DNA from: G963667425 sp963667425 [NCBI: bacterium] | Lineage (GTDB): Bacteria; UBP6; UBA1177 | Assembly: GCA_963667425.1 (NCBI GenBank) | Contig: OY763407.1 | Coordinates: 1,674,001 to 1,738,000, forward strand | Length of the DNA stretch: 64,000 nucleotides | Direction of reading: 5' to 3' | Shown: positions 8,895 through 16,119 of the stretch, piece after piece | Layout: the number at the start of each line of letters is the position of its first letter | How positions within the stretch are numbered: position 1 is the first letter of the stretch | Translations under genes and position numbers: made by a program | Notes under the pieces: model-generated | Told to the model about the DNA's origin: nothing | The model's input: only the letters and a program-made list of their open reading frames with translations | The model's database searches: none

Positions 8895-9998
8895 ATGGAA
8901 GATTTACACTTGATCAGAGAAATAGAACGTTTATTTCCTGTTACTATTCAGGAAAGTTGGGACAATTCAGGTTGGCAGATCAAATTAAACAATAGCTTTA
9001 AAAAAATTATCATTGCACTGTCAATCAGTCAGGAAGTGGTAAATGAGGCTATTGAAAAAGAAGCCGATCTTATAATAACCCATCACCCTTTATTTTTTAA
9101 AGCACAAAAATCAATTGTATCCGGTAGAGGATCTTCAGATACAATTATAAAACTTATTCAGAAAAATATTTCATTATACTCAACACACACACCTGCAGAT
9201 GCTGCACCGGGTGGAATCGCAGAAAAATGGGCAGATAAACTTAATTTAACAAGAAAAACACCTGTCGAACCCATAGACAATATAATGAAGCTTGTTATTT
9301 TTGTCCCCGAATCTCATGCAGATAAAGTAAGAGATTCCATTTGCATCGCTTCAAATGGTACATATGAATCATATAAGGATGTTTCTTTTGAAACAGAGGG
9401 AACAGGAAGATTTACACCTCTTTCAGGGAGCAATCCGTATATTGGAGAAAAGAACAAGCCTGAAACTGTAGCTGAAAAGAGAATAGAAACCGTTTTCAGA
9501 AAAGAGTTCCTCCCTTCAATATTAAATGCAATAAAAACATCTCATCCATATGAAAAACCGGCATATGAAATTTTTCCTATTACATACAGCGGAAATGACA
9601 AAACCGTTGGAATAGGAAGAAAAGGAGTTTTATCCGAACCTGTAACACTACCCTCTTTTCTTAAAAAACTTGAAGAATCAGGTCTTGAAATAAGAAGTGT
9701 TTCAGGAAAAATATTTGATACATACAAAAAAGTGGCAATTGTTCCCGGCAGCGGTAAGTCTCTCCTTCACTTTGCAGAAAAAGAATCAATATTTATAACA
9801 GGAGACACAGGATATCACGATGCCGAATTTGCACAAACAAAAGGATTCACACTTATAGATGTTTCTCATTACAGTTTTGAGAAAATATTTATTGATATCA
9901 TAAAAAATATAATAAAAAAAGAATCTTATGAAGGAGAAGTAATAGCTTCTTCAAAAGACAGGGATTATTTCACCTACGAATGGAGGCACCTTTGCTAA
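8895..9998 (+). CDS. Nif3-family dinuclear metal protein (YqfO-like)
   Basis: Nif3/DUF34 family hexameric protein with a two-metal site, annotated in databases as GTP cyclohydrolase 1 type 2, though that activity is not general for the family. Metal-binding features are ITHHPLFF near residue 65, STHTPADAAPGG near 99, and TGDTGYHD near 302. A middle insert (about 130-240) resembles the PII-like insertion of YqfO. The ATG at 8895 gives a canonical N-terminus (LFPVTIQESWDNSGWQI). An in-frame upstream start would run through the terminator hairpin. No Shine-Dalgarno sequence precedes it. The zinc-ribbon gene follows by overlap. Confidence 0.88.
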   Translation: MEDLHLIREIERLFPVTIQESWDNSGWQIKLNNSFKKIIIALSISQEVVNEAIEKEADLIITHHPLFFKAQKSIVSGRGSSDTIIKLIQKNISLYSTHTPADAAPGGIAEKWADKLNLTRKTPVEPIDNIMKLVIFVPESHADKVRDSICIASNGTYESYKDVSFETEGTGRFTPLSGSNPYIGEKNKPETVAEKRIETVFRKEFLPSILNAIKTSHPYEKPAYEIFPITYSGNDKTVGIGRKGVLSEPVTLPSFLKKLEESGLEIRSVSGKIFDTYKKVAIVPGSGKSLLHFAEKESIFITGDTGYHDAEFAQTKGFTLIDVSHYSFEKIFIDIIKNIIKKESYEGEVIASSKDRDYFTYEWRHLC

Positions 9999-10717
9999 AA
10001 GAACTGAGAAAATTAGAAGAGCTCCAGAAACTGGATCTTGAAATTTTTAAAAAAGAGGAACTGCTTGAGAACCTCCCGGCAGAAAACGAAAGACTCGAAA
10101 AAGAGACCTCAGAAATGAACAGCAAGCTGCGCGAACTTAAAGATAACGTCGCTATACAGTTCTCGGAAAAGGAAAAAAGACTTGAGATTCTCTCTAAAGG
10201 AGAAGAGAAACTTAAAAGCATTACCGGCAAACAGTCGGCAATAAAAAACAAAGATGAATACAATGCTATTTTAAGAGAAATAGACAATATAAAAAGATTC
10301 AACAAGGAACTTGAGGAAGAAATATCCGAAATAAACAAGGAAATCGATATCAAAAATGAAGAAATTGCTCAAATTGAAGAAAGCTATACAGCAAAAATAG
10401 CTGAAAATGAAGCAAAAACTTCAGAAAACAGAGAGCTGATGGAAACTCTTGAAAAAGAAATCGATGAACTTGATGAAAAAAGAGAATCTTTTGCAGCAGA
10501 TATCCGTCCTGTAGTAAGAAAAAAGTATGAAAGAGTACTTGAAAGTTCAAGAGACGGAAAAGCAGTAGTAATTGCAGACAACTACATTTGCGGTGGCTGT
10601 AACATGACACTTCCTCCGCAGCTTTTTAACAACGTTTTAAAATCTGCAAAAATAGAAATGTGTCCAAACTGTCAGAGAATTATACTTCCACCTCACAAAA
10701 ACGAGGAAGAAGCATAA
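9992..10717 (+). CDS. C4-type zinc ribbon coiled-coil protein (DUF164/CdsZ-like)
   Basis: About 241 residues: a long antiparallel coiled coil (roughly 1-185, rich in Glu and Lys) followed by a C-terminal zinc ribbon with CGGC and CPNC knuckles. Proteins of this family in Helicobacter (HP0958) and Chlamydia (CT398/CdsZ) act as chaperone-like factors for flagellar or secretion components and sigma54. The role here is unknown. I take TTG at 9992 as the start, because GGAGG lies 5 nt before it. The ATG at 9980 is itself part of that ribosome site. It overlaps the Nif3-family gene and precedes rnpB. Confidence 0.85.
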   Translation: MLKELRKLEELQKLDLEIFKKEELLENLPAENERLEKETSEMNSKLRELKDNVAIQFSEKEKRLEILSKGEEKLKSITGKQSAIKNKDEYNAILREIDNIKRFNKELEEEISEINKEIDIKNEEIAQIEESYTAKIAENEAKTSENRELMETLEKEIDELDEKRESFAADIRPVVRKKYERVLESSRDGKAVVIADNYICGGCNMTLPPQLFNNVLKSAKIEMCPNCQRIILPPHKNEEEA

Positions 10718-10725
10718 TAAGAATT

Positions 10726-11075
10726 GTACGGTAGAACAATCGGTCGCAGACTTGAAGTCTGAGGAAAGTCCGGACTCCACAGGGCATGAGGCTGGCTAAC
10801 GGCCAGGAGGGGAAACCCTACGGAAAGTGCAACAGAGAAGAGACATCCGCTTGATCGGTTAAGGTGAAACGGCGAGGTAAGAGCTCACCGGGACTATGGT
10901 GACATAGTTCGCAAGGTAAACCCCCTCAGGAGCAAGGTCTAATAGAGATGCCCTCTGCTGCGGCAGATAAGGATGACCCGTCCGACGCATCCGGGTTGAC
11001 CGCTTGAGCTTTATGGTAACATAAGGCCCAGATAAATGACCGAATAAACAGAATCCGGCTTATGGTCTACCGTAC
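10726..11075 (+). ncRNA. rnpB: RNase P RNA (bacterial type A)
   Basis: The catalytic RNA that matures tRNA 5' ends. The terminal helix P1 is formed by GTACGGTAGA (10726-10735) and TCTACCGTAC (11066-11075). Conserved cores are present: GAGGAAAGTCCGGACTCC near 10757, the AGGGTGAAA-like loops, and the 3' core ACAGAATCCGGCTTAT near 11048. Length is about 350 nt. It begins 8 nt after the zinc-ribbon gene stop, so it is probably transcribed with it or from a promoter inside it. The 3' strand of P1 overlaps the end of the convergent amidohydrolase gene. Confidence 0.96.
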
Positions 11076-12176
11076 ATAACCTTTAATTATCTCATCTTCA
11101 GAAAGTTTCTGGCTAGAAATTTCACTTTTGCTGCACCATTTGAAAGCCTCATCAATTCCGTGAGGCATACCATCAGAACCAAAAATCATATCAATTCCCG
11201 GTTTAAAACCAATTTCATCGATAAGCATCCTAAAAGGATTGTTCTTTAAAATCTGTGAATCGTCAAGTCTGTCTCTGTACCAGACAGAATCAGAATTAAA
11301 ATTCGGCTGCATTGAAAGTATCATATTAAGTTTTTTAGCATGTAAAGCATCTTCTTTTTCAATAAACTGCGCATGTTCTATTCTAAAAAAAGGAAGTTTT
11401 TTGCCTCTTGAAACAAGTTTATCATAAACTCTCACACACTGATTCACAGCAAGTTCACCGATCGCATGAATCGCCACACCTTTTTTTTCATAAAAAGCAA
11501 AAAGACAATCATCCTCAACTTCTTCATCGGAATGAAGCAGAAAACCATTTACTCCATCGGAAAAATGAGATTTAAGTGCAGCGGTTTTAGCACCAAGAGC
11601 TCCATCTGTAAAAAGCTTTATGCCAATAACAGTTTTTTCTCCCTGAGGAGAAAGATCCTTAAATATTTCAGGAGTTGCAAAAAACCTGACCCTGCCGGCA
11701 TAACCAAAATCATTTACAGCATTAATTACATCATCTCCAGATAAAAGCATATCATCAAGAGAAAATATTTTTTTTGATTCCAGCATTGTAAAGAACGAAT
11801 CAAGCTTTATTCTGTCCATAGGTTCAATATATGAGTAAAAACAGAGAAGTTCCGATAAATGATCTTCACACCATGAAGAATTTCTCCAGTTTTCAACAAT
11901 CTCAGGAAATTCATCTTTAAGAAGAGTTTCAGCAGCACTTGAAAGGACAAAACCATGAAGCGAAAAGTTCGCAACAAGAACAGGAGGAAAAGATTGCAGA
12001 TCCTTTTCATCAAACTTAAACCTTGAACTATTCCAGCCTTTTACAATAGAAACTTTCTCATCAGGAAGAGTTTTTATAATCCTGCAAGCATTGTCATAAG
12101 TGTAAACAGCAGAAAGATCGCAGCAACCCTGCATCGAAGCATAAACCGAAAGATGATTATGAAAATCATGATACAT
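11067..12176 (-). CDS. Amidohydrolase, YtcJ-like but compact
   Basis: Metal-dependent hydrolase of the amidohydrolase superfamily. Visible metal ligands: DFHNHL at the very N-terminus (HxH), a candidate carboxylated Lys in GIKLFTDGALGAK, HAIGE, RIEHAQ, and the late Asp in FGSDGMPHG. The order matches the YtcJ/Amidohydro_3 group. The protein is only about 369 residues against roughly 500-550 in YtcJ, and it lacks the usual N-terminal beta-sandwich half. The ATG at 12176 sits 8 nt after GGGAG. The stop codon lies inside the rnpB P1 helix on the opposite strand. Substrate unknown. Confidence 0.8.
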   Translation of the reverse strand: MYHDFHNHLSVYASMQGCCDLSAVYTYDNACRIIKTLPDEKVSIVKGWNSSRFKFDEKDLQSFPPVLVANFSLHGFVLSSAAETLLKDEFPEIVENWRNSSWCEDHLSELLCFYSYIEPMDRIKLDSFFTMLESKKIFSLDDMLLSGDDVINAVNDFGYAGRVRFFATPEIFKDLSPQGEKTVIGIKLFTDGALGAKTAALKSHFSDGVNGFLLHSDEEVEDDCLFAFYEKKGVAIHAIGELAVNQCVRVYDKLVSRGKKLPFFRIEHAQFIEKEDALHAKKLNMILSMQPNFNSDSVWYRDRLDDSQILKNNPFRMLIDEIGFKPGIDMIFGSDGMPHGIDEAFKWCSKSEISSQKLSEDEIIKGYVR

Positions 12177-12306
12177 TTGAACATCTCCCACACAAAGAAT
12201 ACCTTTTACTCTATTCTCTCCTAAAAGTTAGTCAATAGAAAAAATCAATAATTTTAAATAGTACTTAAAACTAATTAATACTAATAATTTTCAGAACATA
12301 TTTTTA

Positions 12307-12334
12307 TTGACTTAAATGAACATATGTGCATAAT
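12307..12334 (+). promoter_or_regulatory. Promoter of the MinD/NifX/radical SAM operon
   Basis: TTGACT (12307-12312), a 16-bp spacer containing the palindrome ACATATGT, and CATAAT (12329-12334). The predicted start is near 12341, 29 nt before the first ATG, whose AGGAG site is at the normal distance. No sigma54-type GG/GC pair is visible, unlike what is reported for the Desulfovibrio ORP operons. Confidence 0.5.
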
Positions 12335-12369
12335 CCCCTCAGAATTGTTCTTTAGATTCAGGAGAAACA

Positions 12370-13227
12370 ATGAACATTGCTGTTGCAAGCGGGAAAGGCG
12401 GTACCGGCAAAACGACGCTTTCCACAAATCTGGCATTCTATTTAAAAAAAGAACTGAGCAAGAATATTGTTTTAGCAGATATTGATGTAGAAGAGCCTGA
12501 CAGCAGACTTTTTTTTAAGATTACAGAAGAAAAAAGCATTATTCAGCACACATATATTCCTGTCTGGAATGAAGAAAAATGCACTTTATGCGGTAAGTGT
12601 TCCAAAATATGCAACTTTAATGCTATTGCGAAACTTCCTGCTTCAATACTTATATTTAATGAGCTTTGTCACAGCTGTTATGCATGCAGTGAACTTTGTG
12701 AGGCAGATGCACTAACAATGGAAGCTTCAAGAATAGGGGTAATAAATCACTACGAAACAGAATTTCTGACTCTTATTGAAGGAAAAGTCGATGTCGGCAT
12801 AGAAAAGCCTGTGCCAATGATAAAAAAAGTAAAAGATTATATTAAAAAAACATTTTCACCCGAAACAACTGTAATCTTTGATTCACCTCCGGGGACTTCA
12901 TGTCCAATGATTGAGGCAATAAAAGAGGCTGATTTTGTAGTTCTGGTCACAGAGCCGACACCATTTGGTCTTCACGATCTTAAACTTGCGGCTGAAACTG
13001 CTGTAAAGCTTTCAAAACCTTTTGGAATAGTTGTAAACAGAAGCACTGAAAAAGAAGATATTGTTACCAAATGGGCAAGTTCAAGCAATTTCAGAATACT
13101 TGGCAAAATTCCTGAAAAACGTGAGATTGCAGAACTCTATTCAAATGGCTCAATCATTTACGATAAGGATTCTGACTTTAAAAATGAACTGGAAAATATC
13201 TTTAATAATATGAAGGCATTGATATGA
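12370..13227 (+). CDS. MinD-superfamily P-loop ATPase with inserted 2x[4Fe-4S] ferredoxin
   Basis: A 285-residue Mrp/MinD-type ATPase. The deviant Walker A is GKGGTGKTT (residues 8-16); the switch region is VLADIDVEEPDS. A ferredoxin insert carries two CxxCxxCxxxC motifs (C71/74/77/81 and C100/103/106/110), so two [4Fe-4S] clusters are expected. The FDSPPGTSCPM segment and TEPTPFGLHDL complete the ATPase. Such proteins occur in pairs beside NifX-fold proteins in anaerobes, as in the orange-protein operons of Desulfovibrio. A paralogue follows with a 4-bp overlap, so the two may form a heterodimer (inference). Confidence 0.88.
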   Translation: MNIAVASGKGGTGKTTLSTNLAFYLKKELSKNIVLADIDVEEPDSRLFFKITEEKSIIQHTYIPVWNEEKCTLCGKCSKICNFNAIAKLPASILIFNELCHSCYACSELCEADALTMEASRIGVINHYETEFLTLIEGKVDVGIEKPVPMIKKVKDYIKKTFSPETTVIFDSPPGTSCPMIEAIKEADFVVLVTEPTPFGLHDLKLAAETAVKLSKPFGIVVNRSTEKEDIVTKWASSSNFRILGKIPEKREIAELYSNGSIIYDKDSDFKNELENIFNNMKALI

Positions 13228-14114
13228 AAGAAATTGTTGTTATTTCAGGTAAAGGCGGAACAGGAAAAACTTCAGTTACAGCAGCTCTTTCATATTTAAA
13301 CAGAGAAAAAGCACTGATAGTTGACTGTGATGTTGATGCAAGCAATCTTCATCTTGTTTTTGACCCTGAAATTGATGATAAAAGAGATTTTTACAGTGGT
13401 TTTAAAGCTGAAATTGATGAAAACAGATGTATGAATTGCGGTAAGTGTCATAATATATGCCGTTTCGATGCTATAGAAAAAAAAGAGTTCGTCTATAGTG
13501 TCAACGAAACTTCATGTGAAGGATGCGGATATTGTGAAAAAATCTGTCCGGCAAATGCAATTACAATGAAGCAGCCTCTTGTTGGTAAAATTTTTATTGG
13601 AACTGCAAAACATAATATTCCAATGATATATGCAAAACTTGATATTGGTGCTGACAATTCAGGTAAACTGGTTTCGGAAATAAAAAAACTTGCCAGAGAA
13701 AAAAGAGCTTTATTAAAAAAAGAACTTTTAATTGTTGACGGTTCGCCGGGAATAGGATGTCCTGTTGTTGCATCATTAAGCGGAGCCGACAGAGTAATTA
13801 TCGTTACAGAACCAACAGTTTCAGGGATTCATGACCTTGAAAGAGTTTTTCTTCTGACAAAAAGATTTAAAATAAAAGCAGCCTGCATTATCAACAAAGC
13901 TGATTTAAATAAAGCTAAAACAGAAGAAATAAAAACTTTTCTTAATTCCCACGAAATAAAGTTTGCCGGAGAAATTCCCTATTCAAAAGTTTTTACATCG
14001 GCAGTAAAAGAAGGAAAAAATGTTATAGAATATGACCCTGAAAGTGATGTATCAGAAATATTGAGAAATATATGGTCAAATATGGAAACATTTATAAACG
14101 AGGAAAAGCAGTAA
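13224..14114 (+). CDS. MinD-superfamily P-loop ATPase with inserted ferredoxin (paralogue)
   Basis: A 296-residue paralogue of the preceding gene, with the same order: GKGGTGKTS (residues 9-17), VDCDVDASNLHL, a ferredoxin insert with C69/72/75/79 and C98/101/104/108, then VDGSPGIGCPV and TEPTVSGIHDLER. Its start overlaps the previous stop (ATGA). Its stop overlaps the next ATG (TAATG). The two copies differ in details, such as DSPPGTSC against DGSPGIGC, so this is not a recent duplication. Likely role: ATP-driven assembly or transfer of a metal cluster to the NifX-like proteins downstream (inference from family context). Confidence 0.88.
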   Translation: MKEIVVISGKGGTGKTSVTAALSYLNREKALIVDCDVDASNLHLVFDPEIDDKRDFYSGFKAEIDENRCMNCGKCHNICRFDAIEKKEFVYSVNETSCEGCGYCEKICPANAITMKQPLVGKIFIGTAKHNIPMIYAKLDIGADNSGKLVSEIKKLAREKRALLKKELLIVDGSPGIGCPVVASLSGADRVIIVTEPTVSGIHDLERVFLLTKRFKIKAACIINKADLNKAKTEEIKTFLNSHEIKFAGEIPYSKVFTSAVKEGKNVIEYDPESDVSEILRNIWSNMETFINEEKQ

Positions 14115-14476
14115 TGAGAATTTTATTTACAGCACACGGTAAAGAATGGGATTCAAAAGTAGATCAGAGATTCGGCAGAGCTGACGGTTTTCTTCTTTTC
14201 AACGAAGAGACAAATGAGCTTTCGTGGCATGACAATGCACAGAACATCCATGCGGAACATGGGGCAGGAATTCAGGCAGGTCAGCATGCAGTAAATCTTA
14301 AAGCCGAAGTTCTTATAACGGGAAATGTCGGACCTAAAGCATTTAGAGTATTAAACTCAGCAGGAATAGAAATCTATACTGTTAAAGGAGAACTCTCAGT
14401 GAAAGAAGCTCTGACATTGTTTAGGGAAGGAAAACTTGAAAAAGCTGAAAACGAGACCACAATAGGACTTGGATAA
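14114..14476 (+). CDS. NifX/NifB-C-like iron-molybdenum cofactor-type protein
   Basis: A 120-residue protein of the dinitrogenase FeMo-cofactor biosynthesis fold (the NifX/NafY/ORP group). It opens with a beta strand, then RFGRADGFLLF, has AGIQAGQHAV (the glycine-rich loop), and ends with a helix plus VTGNVGPKAFRVL-like core (here ITGNVGPKAFRVL). The start is the ATG at 14114, which overlaps the upstream stop; a GAGG is about 11 nt before it. An in-frame ATG further upstream is inside the ATPase gene and rejected. It has no Cys, so a bound cluster, if any, would need other ligands. Confidence 0.85.
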   Translation: MRILFTAHGKEWDSKVDQRFGRADGFLLFNEETNELSWHDNAQNIHAEHGAGIQAGQHAVNLKAEVLITGNVGPKAFRVLNSAGIEIYTVKGELSVKEALTLFREGKLEKAENETTIGLG

Positions 14477-14498
14477 TAACTATAAAAAGAGGTAACAA

Positions 14499-14837
14499 AT
14501 GAAAATTAAATTTGCAGTTCCTACTGCTGAAAAAGTTTTATGTTCACATTTCGGACATTGCGCAGAATTTTCTATCATTGATGTTGAAGATGGAAATATA
14601 TTAAGTGAAAACTATATTACACCTCCGCCACATGAACCAGGACTTCTTCCAAAATGGCTTCATGAGCAGAATGTCAATATAATAATAGCCGGCGGAATGG
14701 GTTCAAGAGCTCAATCGCTCTTTGCACAGAACGGAATTGAAGTTTTTGTAGGAGCTCCATCAAAAGATCCTAAAGAACTTGTAAAAGATTATCTTGAAAA
14801 CAAACTTGTAACCGGCGTAAACCGCTGCGATCATTAA
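14499..14837 (+). CDS. NifX-fold protein, ORP-like
   Basis: A 112-residue NifX/ORP-type protein, distinct from its neighbour. Motifs: CSHFGHCAEFSIID (two Cys and two His in the first loop), a His-containing PPPHEPGLLPKWL segment, AGGMGSRAQSLF, and an exposed C-terminal CDH. The SHFGHCxxF signature is common in metal-binding members of the family. The spacing of 22 bp after its neighbour and the GAGG ribosome site indicate the same operon. Plausible function is to bind a Mo- or Fe-containing cluster delivered by the two ATPases; the metal is not determinable here. Confidence 0.85.
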   Translation: MKIKFAVPTAEKVLCSHFGHCAEFSIIDVEDGNILSENYITPPPHEPGLLPKWLHEQNVNIIIAGGMGSRAQSLFAQNGIEVFVGAPSKDPKELVKDYLENKLVTGVNRCDH

Positions 14838-14853
14838 ATTTATAAGGCCGAAT

Positions 14854-16119
14854 ATGAATTACAGGTTTTCAGATCAAATATCTTTCGCGATATATGAAGA
14901 TTCTGCTTTCATATTCGACCACCTAACTAAAAATGAATACAGGCTCAACAGTGCGGCAGGAAAAATATTAAAAAAAATAGAAGATAAAAATGAAATTTTT
15001 ACTGCCGAGGAAACAGAATTTATTGAGTCACTTGAAAAACTTGGAATTATAGCATCAGAGAAATATTCAACTTCTGAAAATAATAAAGCAAACGTCACTG
15101 ATGATGAGAAATCTGTATTTGACGAATTAATCGATTACGCCGCACAAAACATAATTCCGGCATCGGCAACATTTGAGCTTACTTACAAATGCAATTTAAA
15201 CTGTATTCACTGCTATATTGACAAAAAAGAAGAAGAAAAAGAACTTTCAGCGAAAAAAATAAAAAACATCATAACAGAATTTCGAAATCTCGGCGGAGCG
15301 TACATAACTTTTACAGGCGGAGACCCTCTTTTAAAGAAAGATTTTGAAGAAATATTTAACTTTACAAGAGACAAACATATTGCAGTATCAATACTGAGTC
15401 CATGCTGGAACGCAGAAGAAACTATGCTTAAAAGAATTGCCGCAAAAGGACTTTTTACATTTCAGTTATCATTTTACGGACACAATGCTGAAATTCATGA
15501 CCGCTTTACAGCAAAAAAAGGGTCATTCGAAAAAACTTTAGCTTCGGCAAGGCTTCTTAAAAAGCTGGGCGTAACAGTTTTTGCCGCAGTAACAGTAAGC
15601 AGAGAAAATATCCGGTATTTTGATGAAATCATAAGCTTTCTGAAAAAAGAAAACTTCAGATACCATTTTAACTTTAACATTTTCAGAAAACGAAATGGAG
15701 ATATGTCTCCTGAAAAACTTAATATTTCAGAATATGAGCTTAAAGAAGTGCTTTCAGAAATAAAGCCAAATCCGAAAGGGAGACTTTCATGCCTCAAACC
15801 TGAAGATGCGCCATGCAATGCAGCACGCTCAATGTTTGCCTTAGATCCTTTCGGTAACATTTATCCATGTCTTGAAATAAGAGAAATATGCGGCTCACTG
15901 AAAGAAAGCTCTTTAAAAGAAATATGGGAACAATCGCCTAAACTAAATGAAATAAGAAACATCAGGTTTGATGAATTAGATGACTGTTTTGAATGCAAAT
16001 TCAGAGATTCATGCAACAGATGTTCAGGAACAGCATTAAAAGAAGGACTTTCAATTAAAAATCATTCCGAAACAGACTGCATCTATGCAAAAATCATTTC
16101 CGAATTAAACAAAAGTTAA
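14854..16119 (+). CDS. PqqD-like / radical SAM / SPASM domain protein
   Basis: A 421-residue protein with three parts. Residues 1-66 look like a PqqD-type peptide-binding domain (FDHLTKNEYRLNSAAGKIL, then an LGII segment). Residues 100-310 are a radical SAM barrel with C113-x3-C117-x2-C120 and a GGDP motif for SAM. The C-terminus is a SPASM domain with about ten Cys (CNAAR, YPC, CFEC, CNRC, DC), for extra [4Fe-4S] clusters. This architecture is used by enzymes that modify ribosomal peptides. No precursor peptide gene is seen nearby. It ends in a 4-bp convergent overlap with the RND gene. Substrate unknown. Confidence 0.88.
   Translation: MNYRFSDQISFAIYEDSAFIFDHLTKNEYRLNSAAGKILKKIEDKNEIFTAEETEFIESLEKLGIIASEKYSTSENNKANVTDDEKSVFDELIDYAAQNIIPASATFELTYKCNLNCIHCYIDKKEEEKELSAKKIKNIITEFRNLGGAYITFTGGDPLLKKDFEEIFNFTRDKHIAVSILSPCWNAEETMLKRIAAKGLFTFQLSFYGHNAEIHDRFTAKKGSFEKTLASARLLKKLGVTVFAAVTVSRENIRYFDEIISFLKKENFRYHFNFNIFRKRNGDMSPEKLNISEYELKEVLSEIKPNPKGRLSCLKPEDAPCNAARSMFALDPFGNIYPCLEIREICGSLKESSLKEIWEQSPKLNEIRNIRFDELDDCFECKFRDSCNRCSGTALKEGLSIKNHSETDCIYAKIISELNKS

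Noticed and set aside
9980-9991. ATG 9980 as start of the zinc-ribbon protein
   Set aside because: The ATG forms part of the GGAGG ribosome site that serves the TTG at 9992.
12280-12369. Sigma54 promoter for the ORP-like operon
   Set aside because: Looked for because ORP operons in Desulfovibrio use sigma54; no TGGCAC/TTGC pair with correct spacing is present.
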